Shown: positions 51,581 to 60,452, counted from the stretch's first letter. The stretch: 64,000 nt of DNA from JAVBNH01 sp031551635 (GCA_031551635.1 JAVBNH010000010.1:79518-143517), one strand, 5' to 3'. Numbers and translations: made by a program. Notes: generated by a model not told the origin, from the sequence alone.

Positions 51581-53461
51581 ATGAAAAATTATAAAGCATT
51601 GAGCTTCAGAAATGTTGATATTACAGGCGGCTTCTGGGCTGAGCGGCAAAAAATCAATAGGGAAACAACAATTTTTTCACTTCGCGAGCGTTTCAAGGAA
51701 ACCTTTCGTTTTGAAGCCTTTAAATTCAATTATTCTGATTCCTGCGGATACCGTGTGCATATTTTCTGGGATTCTGATGTCGCGAAATGGATTGAGAGCG
51801 TCGCTTATATAATTGAAAAGGACCCAGGCAGCGAAAAAAGCAGGGAGCTCACGGAAAATGCTGAGGAGCTTATTTCTCTCATATTAAAAAATCAAGAGGA
51901 GAGCGGCTATTTCAATACATATTTTCAGCAAGTTGAGCCTGAAAACCGCTTTATCAGGCGCGACGCTCACGAGCTTTATTGCGCCGGACACCTTATGGAG
52001 GCGGCTGTGGCTTATTATTACGCGACAGGCAAGGACGCCTTTTTGAGAGCTATGTGCCGCTACGCCGATTATATTGAAAAATGTTTCGTCACCGAAAAGT
52101 CAACCGAATTTATGACACCGGGTCACGAGGAAATCGAGCTTGCACTGGTGAAGCTTTATGAAGCCACAAATGAGAAGCGATATTTAGAGCTCAGCAGGCA
52201 TTTTATCGATGAACGCGGGAATAACCCGGAGGAAGCGCAGCTTGCCGACTGGTGTAACCCCATGTATAATCAAAGCCATAAACCTGTCAGAGAACAAAGG
52301 ACTGCCGAAGGGCATTCTGTCAGAGCTTGCTATCTATATAGCGGCATGGCTGATATCGCAAGGAAATATAATGACAAGGAGCTTATGAATGCCTGTGACG
52401 CGATTTTTGATAATATCGTCTCAAGCCGAATGTATATAACTGGCGGAATTGGTTCCTCAAGGGAAGGTGAAGCCTTCACCGTTGATTATGACCTCCCGAA
52501 TTCCCGTGCCTATACCGAGACCTGCGCAGCCATTGCTCTCGCCTATTTCGCGGGCAGAATGCTGCTTTTAAAGCCCGATGCGAAATATGCCGATATTGTC
52601 GAAAAGGTGATATACAACGGCTTTTTATCCGGTGTTTCTCTTGACGGCAAGAGCTTTTTCTATGAAAACCCGCTCGAGATAAACTTGCGCGAGCGAAACA
52701 GAAATGTCTCTATTTCGAGAGAACCTGAGCATTTTCCGATAACGCAACGCAAGGAGCATTTTGACTGTTCCTGCTGCCCTCCGAATGTAACGAGATTTAT
52801 CGCGTCAATCGCCGACTTTATTCATTCATATTCCGACAGCGAAATATATATCCATCAGTACATGAACAGTGAAGCCGCATTCGATATTGGCGGTAATGCG
52901 GTGAAAATCAAGCAGACAACCCTCTATCCTGTTGAGCCGCATATAAGCTTTGAGATTTGCGGTGCAAAAGGTAAAACAGTTTATCTGAGGATCCCCGGCT
53001 GGTGTAAGCGTTATTCACTTGCAGGTGTGAAGTCGCACGAAACAGACAGCCGTTATTTAAAAATCGAAATTGACGATGATTTTTGCACATTCGAGCTCGA
53101 GTTTGATTTGGACATTGTTTTTGTCAGCTGCAACCCGCTTGTGAGTGCGAATGTCGGCAAGCTTGCGCTTATGCGCGGTCCTGTCGTCTATTGCCTTGAA
53201 AGTGTTGAAAACACAGACAATCTGAACGCGTATTTTGTCGATTACGAAAAGCCTGATTTCGAGCTGAAAACTGATAATCCCGAGATGCCGATGATACTAG
53301 CCGACGGCTTCAAGCTCTCGAGCAAAAAGTATGATTCTCTCTATATGCAGGGAACGGTTAAAATGAATAAACAGAGATTTTGCTATAAGCCATATTATCA
53401 GTTTGCAAATATCCGCACCGCGAGTATGCTTGTCTGGGTTAAATATATTTCTGAAAGGTAA
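51581..53461 (+). CDS. GH127-family beta-L-arabinofuranosidase (DUF1680)
   Basis: An intracellular enzyme of about 626 residues predicted to release beta-L-arabinofuranose from plant glycans. The DUF1680 signatures are present: GGFWAERQKINRE near 18, RRDAHELYCAGHLMEAAVAYY near 127-147 and MYITGGIGSSREGEAF near 285. The cysteine cluster HFDCSCCPPNVTR near 393-405 includes the proposed zinc-bound cysteine nucleophile. ATG 51581 follows AGGA by 12 bases; the ATG at 51569 is too close to it. The MATE gene starts three bases after the stop. Confidence 0.9.
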   Translation: MKNYKALSFRNVDITGGFWAERQKINRETTIFSLRERFKETFRFEAFKFNYSDSCGYRVHIFWDSDVAKWIESVAYIIEKDPGSEKSRELTENAEELISLILKNQEESGYFNTYFQQVEPENRFIRRDAHELYCAGHLMEAAVAYYYATGKDAFLRAMCRYADYIEKCFVTEKSTEFMTPGHEEIELALVKLYEATNEKRYLELSRHFIDERGNNPEEAQLADWCNPMYNQSHKPVREQRTAEGHSVRACYLYSGMADIARKYNDKELMNACDAIFDNIVSSRMYITGGIGSSREGEAFTVDYDLPNSRAYTETCAAIALAYFAGRMLLLKPDAKYADIVEKVIYNGFLSGVSLDGKSFFYENPLEINLRERNRNVSISREPEHFPITQRKEHFDCSCCPPNVTRFIASIADFIHSYSDSEIYIHQYMNSEAAFDIGGNAVKIKQTTLYPVEPHISFEICGAKGKTVYLRIPGWCKRYSLAGVKSHETDSRYLKIEIDDDFCTFELEFDLDIVFVSCNPLVSANVGKLALMRGPVVYCLESVENTDNLNAYFVDYEKPDFELKTDNPEMPMILADGFKLSSKKYDSLYMQGTVKMNKQRFCYKPYYQFANIRTASMLVWVKYISER

Positions 53462-53464
53462 TTT

Positions 53465-54814
53465 ATGCTTAAAAACAAGGACGGTTTTTATACAAAAATG
53501 CTGAAGCTTGCGCTGCCAATCGCTCTTCAGAACCTATTGAGTTCCTGCGCGTATCTGATTGATACCGCGATGGTTATCTCCCTCGGGAACTCAGCAACTG
53601 CCGCTGTGGGGGTGGCGACACGCTGGAATTTTCTTTTGAATGTGACGATGTTTGGAATCTGCTCCGGAGCGGCGACACTTGTATCTCAGTTCTGGGGCGC
53701 GAAGGAGCATCAGAAAATCCGTGACAGTTTCGGTTTGGCGGTCATATGTGCATTACTGCTAGGTGCGGTTTTTAATTTTTCAGCTTTTCTTTTCCCTGAG
53801 CAGATGATGAGGCTATTCACCTCGGAAGCTGAGGTAATAACCTTAGGCGCTCAGTATCTCAAAACAGTCAGCTTTTACGGCGTTTTCATAACCTTCACTG
53901 GTCTGCTGGGCGGCGTGCTGCGGGCAATGGAGGATGTTTATTCTCCACTTATATCTTCAGTTTCAGGAATAGTAGTCAATACCTGTCTTAACTATATTCT
54001 CATTTACGGTAAGCTGGGCTTCAGCGCCATGGGGCTACGCGGCGCGGCTACCGCGACAGTTATCGCGACACTTGTGCAGACCTTGATGCTTATAATTCTC
54101 GCAATAAGAAAAAAGAGCGTGATTATCGCTCCTTTAAAAAAGCTTTTCGGCTTCAACAGGGATTTTGTTAAAAAATTCTTTAGAATAGCCTACCCTGTGC
54201 TCTTGAACGAACTGCTCTGGGCGTTCGGAACCAATGTTTATAACATGATTCTGGCGCGGCAGGGCAGTGAAAATTACGCCTCCTACACAACCTTCGCGTC
54301 CATTGAGCAAGTCGCTTTTGTTTTCTTTGTCGGAATCTGTCACGCCTGTTCGATTATGACCGGAAAATTAATCGGTGAAGGAAAACTGAAAGAGGCGAAG
54401 GAAACAGCAATACGTTTTGTAAAAATGACGCCGCTTATCGGGATTATTGTCGGAACGGTTGTTATTTTGCTGCGTTATCCGATTCTGTCGGTCTTGCCCA
54501 TTGAAACCGAAGGCGCAAGGCAGATGACAGCCAATATTCTTCTGGTTTACGGCTGCTGGGTGAGCATCAGAATGATTCCCTACATGCTCGTTGTCGGTAC
54601 CTTCAGAGCCGGTGGAGACGTTCTGATAGGGCTTATCTGGGACTCAATAGCCCTCTATGTCTGGGGGATTCCGATTGTCGCGTTTTCTGCTTTTTTCCTG
54701 CATCTGGATTTTCAAATCCTGATTCTGGTAATGTATATAAGCGAGGATTTTGTTAAAACAATTTACTTCCTCCACCGTTTCCGCTCCGGCAAATGGATTC
54801 GGGTTTTGGTATAA
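53465..54814 (+). CDS. MATE-family efflux transporter
   Basis: A 449-residue protein with twelve predicted helices. MATE-type motifs include LALPIALQNLLSSCAYLIDT near 15, the charged FWGAKEHQKIRDSFG loop near 78 and the pseudo-repeat FFRIAYPVLLNELLWAFGTN in the second half. Such transporters export drugs or metabolites in exchange for Na+ or H+. The substrate is not predictable. It is tightly linked to the GH127 gene and followed 33 bases later by the ferredoxin-like gene. Confidence 0.88.
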   Translation: MLKNKDGFYTKMLKLALPIALQNLLSSCAYLIDTAMVISLGNSATAAVGVATRWNFLLNVTMFGICSGAATLVSQFWGAKEHQKIRDSFGLAVICALLLGAVFNFSAFLFPEQMMRLFTSEAEVITLGAQYLKTVSFYGVFITFTGLLGGVLRAMEDVYSPLISSVSGIVVNTCLNYILIYGKLGFSAMGLRGAATATVIATLVQTLMLIILAIRKKSVIIAPLKKLFGFNRDFVKKFFRIAYPVLLNELLWAFGTNVYNMILARQGSENYASYTTFASIEQVAFVFFVGICHACSIMTGKLIGEGKLKEAKETAIRFVKMTPLIGIIVGTVVILLRYPILSVLPIETEGARQMTANILLVYGCWVSIRMIPYMLVVGTFRAGGDVLIGLIWDSIALYVWGIPIVAFSAFFLHLDFQILILVMYISEDFVKTIYFLHRFRSGKWIRVLV

Positions 54815-54847
54815 GTAAAAATTCCTTTTATTAGAAAGGAGAAATAT

Positions 54848-56089
54848 ATGAGTATTAAAAATAAAAAACTAACAGATAAGGACGGTGAGCTTAAGCTCTC
54901 CTACAGCAAAATCCTTGTTATGGCGGAGATTACCGCTTTTTTCGCTGTTGTCGCGAAAAGCTGGGAGCATAAGAGGCGGCAGGAATTTTTTGCTCAGGTA
55001 AAATATAAAAATTTCGATGAGGAAAAATTAAATGCTATAATTGAGGATTTTCACCTGCTCGCAAGCTGTCAGGATCCTTATATAGAGCATTTTTACGAAA
55101 AGCATCCTGAGTTTTCCGGGCTGCATAAGCTTTGGGTTCTCAATTCCAGCGGCTTTTGGAAGGAAAAACTTGAGCAGCAGCGGCATATAGTTCAAGGAAG
55201 GGAGTATGAAAAGAAAAGGGAAGTTAAAAAACACGATTATCCTTCGAGTAAATCGCCGAAATGGCTTGATAAGCTTGACTATAAGATAGTTGATTACTTT
55301 GGCAACCAATGCGAGGTTCGCTCTCTCGATTTTTTTCTCTGGTGGGGAAAAATGACCGAAGATAAACGTTTCGGTCCCGCCGCTAAAAAGCTCTATGACC
55401 GCTTTACAAATTATTACGCCGGTTTTATGGTACCTGTTGAAAATTCTCTGGGCAGAGGTGTTGAGGTCATGCCTTATGAGAATATTGTAGAGCTTGTTAA
55501 GCGCGCCAAAGTCGGTCAGATATGGCCATGCTCATGCAAATCCTTCCGTCGGGCGGACGAGGGTGTACCGAGAGCAACATGCATGCTCATCTCAGAGGTT
55601 GCCTCGCTTGACGACACGGTGACGAAATACCCTGATACAGGCTTTATGGTCGCCGACGATGTGCTGAAAAAACTCAAGGAATTCGAGGACATCGGTCTTG
55701 TGCATCAGATTATGTGCGTCTCCGCGCCTCAGGGCAGAAAAATGTATGTGTTGTGCAATTGTGACAATAAAGCATGCGTACCGATATACCTGAAATGCCG
55801 CTATAATATCCCGATGGTTAAGGCGTCCGGTTTTGTATGTGTGCAGGAAAACCTTGAAAAATGCACCTCCTGTGGAATTTGTGAAAGACGCTGTCAACTC
55901 AGCGCGATAAAAATGGTTAACGGCAAGCCGCAGTATGACGAGAGCAAATGTCTTGGCTGCGGGCTATGCGTCACCACTTGCAAGTCAGAAATCAGGCGCA
56001 TGGAACGCAAAATAACCGAACCATTTCACATTTATACAAATGAATATATTAAGAAGCACCCTGAAAAGGTGATAGGGGCTAGAGAATAA
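54848..56089 (+). CDS. Dicluster 4Fe-4S ferredoxin-like protein
   Basis: A 413-residue protein. The C-terminal 70 residues contain two classical 4Fe-4S motifs, CTSCGICERRC and CLGCGLCVTTC. Two further cysteine groups upstream (WPCSCKSF...ATCM near 225-245 and CNCDNKACVP near 300) could hold another metal site. The N-terminus (YSKILVMAEITAFFAVVAKSW) is mildly hydrophobic and may contact the membrane. I know similar uncharacterised iron-sulfur proteins but no function. Its stop codon lies within the first unit of a GAATAAT heptad array. Confidence 0.8.
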   Translation: MSIKNKKLTDKDGELKLSYSKILVMAEITAFFAVVAKSWEHKRRQEFFAQVKYKNFDEEKLNAIIEDFHLLASCQDPYIEHFYEKHPEFSGLHKLWVLNSSGFWKEKLEQQRHIVQGREYEKKREVKKHDYPSSKSPKWLDKLDYKIVDYFGNQCEVRSLDFFLWWGKMTEDKRFGPAAKKLYDRFTNYYAGFMVPVENSLGRGVEVMPYENIVELVKRAKVGQIWPCSCKSFRRADEGVPRATCMLISEVASLDDTVTKYPDTGFMVADDVLKKLKEFEDIGLVHQIMCVSAPQGRKMYVLCNCDNKACVPIYLKCRYNIPMVKASGFVCVQENLEKCTSCGICERRCQLSAIKMVNGKPQYDESKCLGCGLCVTTCKSEIRRMERKITEPFHIYTNEYIKKHPEKVIGARE

Positions 56090-56109
56090 TGAATAATGAA
56101 TAATGAATG
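56084..56109. repeat. Heptanucleotide array 5 (GAATAAT)
   Basis: Three identical 7-bp units GAATAAT plus GAATG. The first unit contains the TAA stop of the iron-sulfur protein gene (56087-56089). Confidence 0.8.
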
Positions 56110-56166
56110 TCGAGCAGATAGATTAATGCTTTTATCTTCTTTTTACCCGATTGGATGTAAATATTA

Positions 56167-56229
56167 CCTGTCTCCTGTCTCCTGAACCCTACCTCCTGAT
56201 ATGTCCCTAGTCCCTAATCCCTAATTCCT
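56167..56229. repeat. Heptanucleotide array 6 (CCTGTCT to AATCCCT)
   Basis: Nine 7-bp units in unbroken phase: CCTGTCT, CCTGTCT, CCTGAAC, CCTACCT, CCTGATA, TGTCCCT, AGTCCCT, AATCCCT, AATTCCT. It ends 27 bp before the GH94-like start codon. The word drifts along the array while the period holds. Confidence 0.85.
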
Positions 56230-56256
56230 AATAAAAAAAACTGGAGTGAGTAAGCT

Positions 56257-58878
56257 ATGAAAGCACCCGGAAGCGGATATTTTGGTCAATGGATTAATGG
56301 TATTTATGATGTTCCGGCGTACTTGTATGAATGCGATCAACTAAACGATAAAACCGCGCTGACTATGACTGATGAGGCTTGGACTGACAGGCGCAACCAT
56401 ACCTTTGTGCTTGGAAATGACAGAATTACGGCAGTGCTGAGTAATTTCGGCTATTTCCGAATTCGTCAGGACGAGGGCTGCGCAAAATTTCTCAATGACT
56501 ATAATCCTCCAGCCTTTCAGTACGGCGGTGGCTTCGGTTATCTGAAATATGACGGCGGTTATCTGAGCACCTATTTTAACGGCAGCAAAATGACCCGGGA
56601 ATTCGGCGCGGGGTATATGCGCAAGGTGAAAAGCAATGAATCCTCAACAGTTGAGGAAGTCGTTTTCGCCCCCTACGGCGATGACCCTGTGCTTATAAAA
56701 AAAGTAAGAATTATTAATCTTTCAAGAGAAGCGAAAAACTACAGCTGGTTCGAGTACCTCGCGAGCGATATGTACCAGATGACATTTACTCATTATTGCC
56801 TTGCCCAGTTGACCTTCAACACCGCGAATGTGAACCGTTTCAGGCGGCAGTTTGACAAAAGCTTCAAAAAAACAATAAAAAAATTTCCCGGTGGTGTTTC
56901 GTGCAGCAGAAAATATGAACGCGAATCTTTGCCCTTAAAGCTCTCTCATAGCGTTGCACAGGGGATTTTCAGAGCTATGGGTAAGCGTTTTTATAACAAT
57001 AAGAACAATTCGGGAGTGGATTATCTGCCCCCAAAGGTTGTTTTTTCTTCACTAAGTGACAATAACACCGCTCTGCTGACTAACGCGAGGAGCTTTTTCG
57101 GCAGCGGCGGGGCGGAAAACCCCGATTATTTTAACGGTAAACTGTATCAAAATATTAATGACAATGTGAGCATGCTAATGCTGCGAAGTGATTTAACCGT
57201 TGAAGGAGGGGAGAGCCGCGAGCTTTATTATATTTATGCATATGACGCGCCCGGTTTTTCATTAGATTCGATTCTCGAAAAATACCGCAATTGCGACAAG
57301 GATTCTCTGCTCTTTGAAACAATTAGCAAGTGGAAAAATGACCGCATAGCTATCACCTTTCCCGAGGATACCTTTGTTGACAGGGAACTCATGTGGCACA
57401 ACAATTATCTTCGCTCGAGCATGAGCTACAACGATTATTTTTCCGCACACATTCTCTCTCAGGGCGGTCATTATCAGTATCTCATGGGTTTGCAAGGAGC
57501 GCCCCGCGACCAGCTTCAACACAGCCTTTCCTTTATTTACACCGAGCCGCAAATCGCGAGAGAGCACATTCTTTTTACCCTGCGCGAGATGTCGAAAGCA
57601 GGAGAGCTGCCCTATGCGACGCACGGACACGGACTGATGATTGCCGCGGGTATGGTTCCCTCGGATTTGCAATTGATGCTTCTTTCCTATGTCGGTGAAT
57701 ATGTGCTGGCGACAAGGGATTATGAGTTTTTAAAATATGAATATACAACAAAACTTGATAGGAATTCTGTCAGACGAACCGTCCTTGAAGGTGTGATGCT
57801 GGCGTATAAATATGCAATAGAGGACATAGGTCTCGGCGAACACGGATTGATGAGAATGCGCACCGGTGACTGGAACGATCAGGCGGTTTACGGCAGAGTC
57901 CCCCTTCACCTGACCGCATACGCGCAGAAAAACGGCGAATCCATGCTTAATTCAACGATTGCCTGCTATTCCTTCAGGATTTTCGGTGATATGCTTGCGG
58001 CAATCGGGAAGACTGAGGATGCGGAGTTTTCCCTTGCATGGGCTGAGAGCATGAAAAAAGCGGTATCGGCGCAGTGGACAGGAGAGTGGTTCCGCAGGGC
58101 ATATCTTGGGGAAAAAATCGGCTGGCTGGGCGAGGATTTACTCTGGCTCGAGCCGCAGCCATGGGCAATTATAACAGGTGCGGCTGACGGTGATATGAGC
58201 GCAATTCTCTGTGAAAACATTAGAAAACACCTTGATAATCCGAACGGTGCTTCTCTAATCAGCCACAATCCGCAAAAAAGCGAAAACAGTATTGGTCTTG
58301 ACTCCGGAGTGCTCGAAAACGGCGGAATCTGGCCTGCCATTAATGGTTATCTTGTCTGGGCGCTTAGCAAGGTAAACGGCGAATGGGCTTTTGAGGAGTG
58401 GCTGAAAAATATGAGAACCGCTCAAGCTGAAGCATACCCCGAAATCTGGTACGGCATCTGGAGCGGTCCGGATTCACACAACGCCTCATACGCGAAATAT
58501 CCCGGCAGAACACAGAACAGTAAAAATCCGTATACCGGCGAGACTGAGAAACGCTTTAAGCTGACCGTAGGCGTTGACTGGGAAGATTTTCCTGTCTTGA
58601 ATCTTCATGCCCACACGTGGCAGCAATATTCTTTACTTAAAATTCTCGGTCTTGAATTTTCTGCAAACAGCATCAATCTGAAGCCGGTAATACCTATTGA
58701 AAAATATAAAATTACCTCTGCTCTAATTGATGTGGAAAGAGACGGCGACTGTTTTACTGTCTCATACAGACCCTTGAACCGGTTATCACTTAGCATTAAC
58801 TTTGAGTACAATAATTCAATGAGGTCCCTAAAATCGGAAGTGCCATTTGAAAAAATAAAATTTGATTTTTCTAAATAA
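56257..58878 (+). CDS. GH94-like glycoside phosphorylase
   Basis: A cytoplasmic protein of 873 residues. A beta-sandwich N-terminal domain opens with GYFGQWINGIYDVPAYLYECDQ. It is followed by an (alpha/alpha)6 barrel with MGLQGAPRDQLQHSLSFIY near 411 and MRTGDWNDQAVYG near 535. The latter holds the general-acid Asp of GH94 (cellobiose-phosphorylase) enzymes. ENGGIWPAINGYLVWALSKV near 690 is the third family block. Related GH149 or GH161 phosphorylases are alternatives. The substrate cannot be predicted, and residues usually written GGGDWNDGMN differ here (RTGDWNDQAV). The start ATG follows CTGGAG. Confidence 0.78.
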   Translation: MKAPGSGYFGQWINGIYDVPAYLYECDQLNDKTALTMTDEAWTDRRNHTFVLGNDRITAVLSNFGYFRIRQDEGCAKFLNDYNPPAFQYGGGFGYLKYDGGYLSTYFNGSKMTREFGAGYMRKVKSNESSTVEEVVFAPYGDDPVLIKKVRIINLSREAKNYSWFEYLASDMYQMTFTHYCLAQLTFNTANVNRFRRQFDKSFKKTIKKFPGGVSCSRKYERESLPLKLSHSVAQGIFRAMGKRFYNNKNNSGVDYLPPKVVFSSLSDNNTALLTNARSFFGSGGAENPDYFNGKLYQNINDNVSMLMLRSDLTVEGGESRELYYIYAYDAPGFSLDSILEKYRNCDKDSLLFETISKWKNDRIAITFPEDTFVDRELMWHNNYLRSSMSYNDYFSAHILSQGGHYQYLMGLQGAPRDQLQHSLSFIYTEPQIAREHILFTLREMSKAGELPYATHGHGLMIAAGMVPSDLQLMLLSYVGEYVLATRDYEFLKYEYTTKLDRNSVRRTVLEGVMLAYKYAIEDIGLGEHGLMRMRTGDWNDQAVYGRVPLHLTAYAQKNGESMLNSTIACYSFRIFGDMLAAIGKTEDAEFSLAWAESMKKAVSAQWTGEWFRRAYLGEKIGWLGEDLLWLEPQPWAIITGAADGDMSAILCENIRKHLDNPNGASLISHNPQKSENSIGLDSGVLENGGIWPAINGYLVWALSKVNGEWAFEEWLKNMRTAQAEAYPEIWYGIWSGPDSHNASYAKYPGRTQNSKNPYTGETEKRFKLTVGVDWEDFPVLNLHAHTWQQYSLLKILGLEFSANSINLKPVIPIEKYKITSALIDVERDGDCFTVSYRPLNRLSLSINFEYNNSMRSLKSEVPFEKIKFDFSK

Positions 58879-58911
58879 ACCCAATAAAAAATAAAAAAGA
58901 GAGTGGATTTA

Positions 58912-59844
58912 ATGGTATTTGAGAACATTCTGGAGACAATCGGGCATACCCCTATGATTAAGCTGAATAAGATGGTTGAGAAAGGCATGGCGGAGGTTCT
59001 TGTTAAATTTGAAGGTCTGAATGTCGGAGGTTCAATTAAAACAAGAACTGCTTACAACATGATAATCGACGCGGAAAAAAGAGGTGTTATCAATAAGGAT
59101 ACGATTATCGTTGAGCCAACAAGCGGCAATCAGGGAATAGGTTTAGCCCTGGTCGGTGCAGTTAAGGGTTACAAAGTGAAAATCGTTATGCCCGACTCAG
59201 TGAGCGCGGAGCGGAAAAAAATTATGGAGCACTACGGCGCTGAGGTGATTTTTGTCCATGACGCCGGCAACATCGGCGAATGTATAGAAGAATGTCTGGC
59301 GACTGCGCTCAGGATTCAGGCGGAGGATTCAAGAGTTTTTGTTCCCCAGCAGTTTGAAAATCCCGCAAATCCGCTTGTTCATAAATATGGTACGGCTCTC
59401 GAAATTCTCGAGCAGGCGGGGCGACCTATCCACGGTTTTTGCTCAGGTGTCGGCACCGGCGGCTCTATAAGCGGAATAGGTGAGACGCTCAAGGCTCAGA
59501 ATCCTGAAATCGAAATCTGGGCGGTTGAGCCTGAAAACGCTGCTATTCTTGCGGGCGGGACAATCGGAACACATTTGCAAATGGGAATCGGTGACGGCTT
59601 GATTCCGAAAAACCTCAACACCAATATCTACAGCCATGTTCATATAGTAAGCGATTCCGACGCTATAGAGACAGCCGGAAATCTCGCGAGACTTGAAGGT
59701 ATTCTTTGCGGAATCTCGAGCGGGACAAATGTATCAGCTGCTCTGAATCTCGCGCGAAAGCTCGGGGAAGGGAAAACAGTGGTAACAATCCTTCCGGACA
59801 CAGGAGAGCGATACTTTTCTACCCCGCTTTTTAATGCGGATTAG
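58912..59844 (+). CDS. cysK: Cysteine synthase (O-acetylserine sulfhydrylase)
   Basis: A PLP enzyme that makes cysteine from O-acetylserine and sulfide. It has the ETIGHTPMIKLNKM N-terminus and the PLP lysine in NVGGSIKTRTAYNM. The substrate loop EPTSGNQGIGLA, the phosphate loop GVGTGGSISGIG and the C-terminal GISSGTNVSAAL are also present. At about 310 residues it is a normal CysK/CysM. The stop codon TAG is the last three bases of the TTAG that opens repeat copy D. ATG 58912 is preferred over the GTG at 58903. Confidence 0.93.
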   Translation: MVFENILETIGHTPMIKLNKMVEKGMAEVLVKFEGLNVGGSIKTRTAYNMIIDAEKRGVINKDTIIVEPTSGNQGIGLALVGAVKGYKVKIVMPDSVSAERKKIMEHYGAEVIFVHDAGNIGECIEECLATALRIQAEDSRVFVPQQFENPANPLVHKYGTALEILEQAGRPIHGFCSGVGTGGSISGIGETLKAQNPEIEIWAVEPENAAILAGGTIGTHLQMGIGDGLIPKNLNTNIYSHVHIVSDSDAIETAGNLARLEGILCGISSGTNVSAALNLARKLGEGKTVVTILPDTGERYFSTPLFNAD

Positions 59845-59917
59845 TACCTTAGTGAGCTGAGAGCTCAATAAAAAACAAGACTTGGGTTGTGGGCTTGGCA
59901 AGCCAAGCCCACGTTAG
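59841..59917 (+). repeat. 77-bp TTAG element, copy D
   Basis: Full length (TTAGTACC ... CACGTTAG) with intact 11-bp hairpin arms. Its first four bases contain the cysK stop codon (59842-59844). Confidence 0.92.
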
Positions 59918-59944
59918 ATTATCCATATAAAAACAGATCAAAAG

Positions 59945-59977
59945 CCCCGATACAGCTGTACCGGGGCATGTGTTTTT
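59945..59977 (+). terminator. Terminator after cysK
   Basis: GCCCCG-A-TACAG / CTGTA-C-CGGGGC stem followed by ATGTGTTTTT. It lies 28 bp beyond repeat copy D, so the element is inside the cysK transcript. Confidence 0.85.
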
Positions 59978-59990
59978 ATTTAAATAAATA

Positions 59991-60266
59991 TTAATTCTTC
60001 CTTTTTAACGCATGCGCCTGTCTCTTAAATTTTTTGAAGGTCTGAAAATATGCCAGAATACACAATATCGCTATAAAGAAAAGTGGTACCAGTAAAAACA
60101 TCTGACCGTTAAAGGCGAAAAAAACAATCAGTGCGATGAATAAAAGCGCAAGAAAACCGGTGAAAAGCATCTGATGTTTAATGCTCTTCAATTCTTTCTT
60201 CATTTTGACTTCTGTAAGAAGGATTTGTGCCTGCCGTAAATCAAAAACCTCTTGATTCGTATTCAT
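59991..60266 (-). CDS. Small two-helix membrane protein, unknown
   Basis: 91 residues: a charged N-terminal helix (KMKKELKSIKHQ), two adjacent transmembrane helices (MLFTGFLALLFIALIVFFAF and MFLLVPLFFIAILCILAYF) and a basic tail (FKKFKRQAHALKRKN). No recognised family. The ordered layout of soluble helix, hairpin and basic end argues for a real gene, and a promoter lies upstream at 60329-60357. Confidence 0.6.
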   Translation of the reverse strand: MNTNQEVFDLRQAQILLTEVKMKKELKSIKHQMLFTGFLALLFIALIVFFAFNGQMFLLVPLFFIAILCILAYFQTFKKFKRQAHALKRKN

Positions 60267-60328
60267 TGTTAAACTTTACTCCTTAGCGCCGTATGATATT
60301 TTTGTGATATGAATATGTTATATATATT

Positions 60329-60357
60329 ATTTTATCACCAAATATATATTTTGTCTA
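60329..60357 (-). promoter_or_regulatory. Promoter for the small membrane protein gene
   Basis: Minus-strand TAGACA, 17-base spacer, TAAAAT, about 60 bases upstream of the start codon. Confidence 0.45.
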
Positions 60358-60452
60358 CAGTAAAATTTAACATTTCTGTTGTCGAATAAAGAACTATATT
60401 GTACAAATTTGATAAGCAATATTTGTGTAGAGTTACAAAATATATTTTTATT

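Noticed and set aside
40671..59917. The large hairpin of the 77-bp element as a simple intrinsic terminator
   Set aside because: No T-run follows the stem in any copy (CCCACGTTAG follows), and cysK has a separate proper terminator 28 bp beyond the element.
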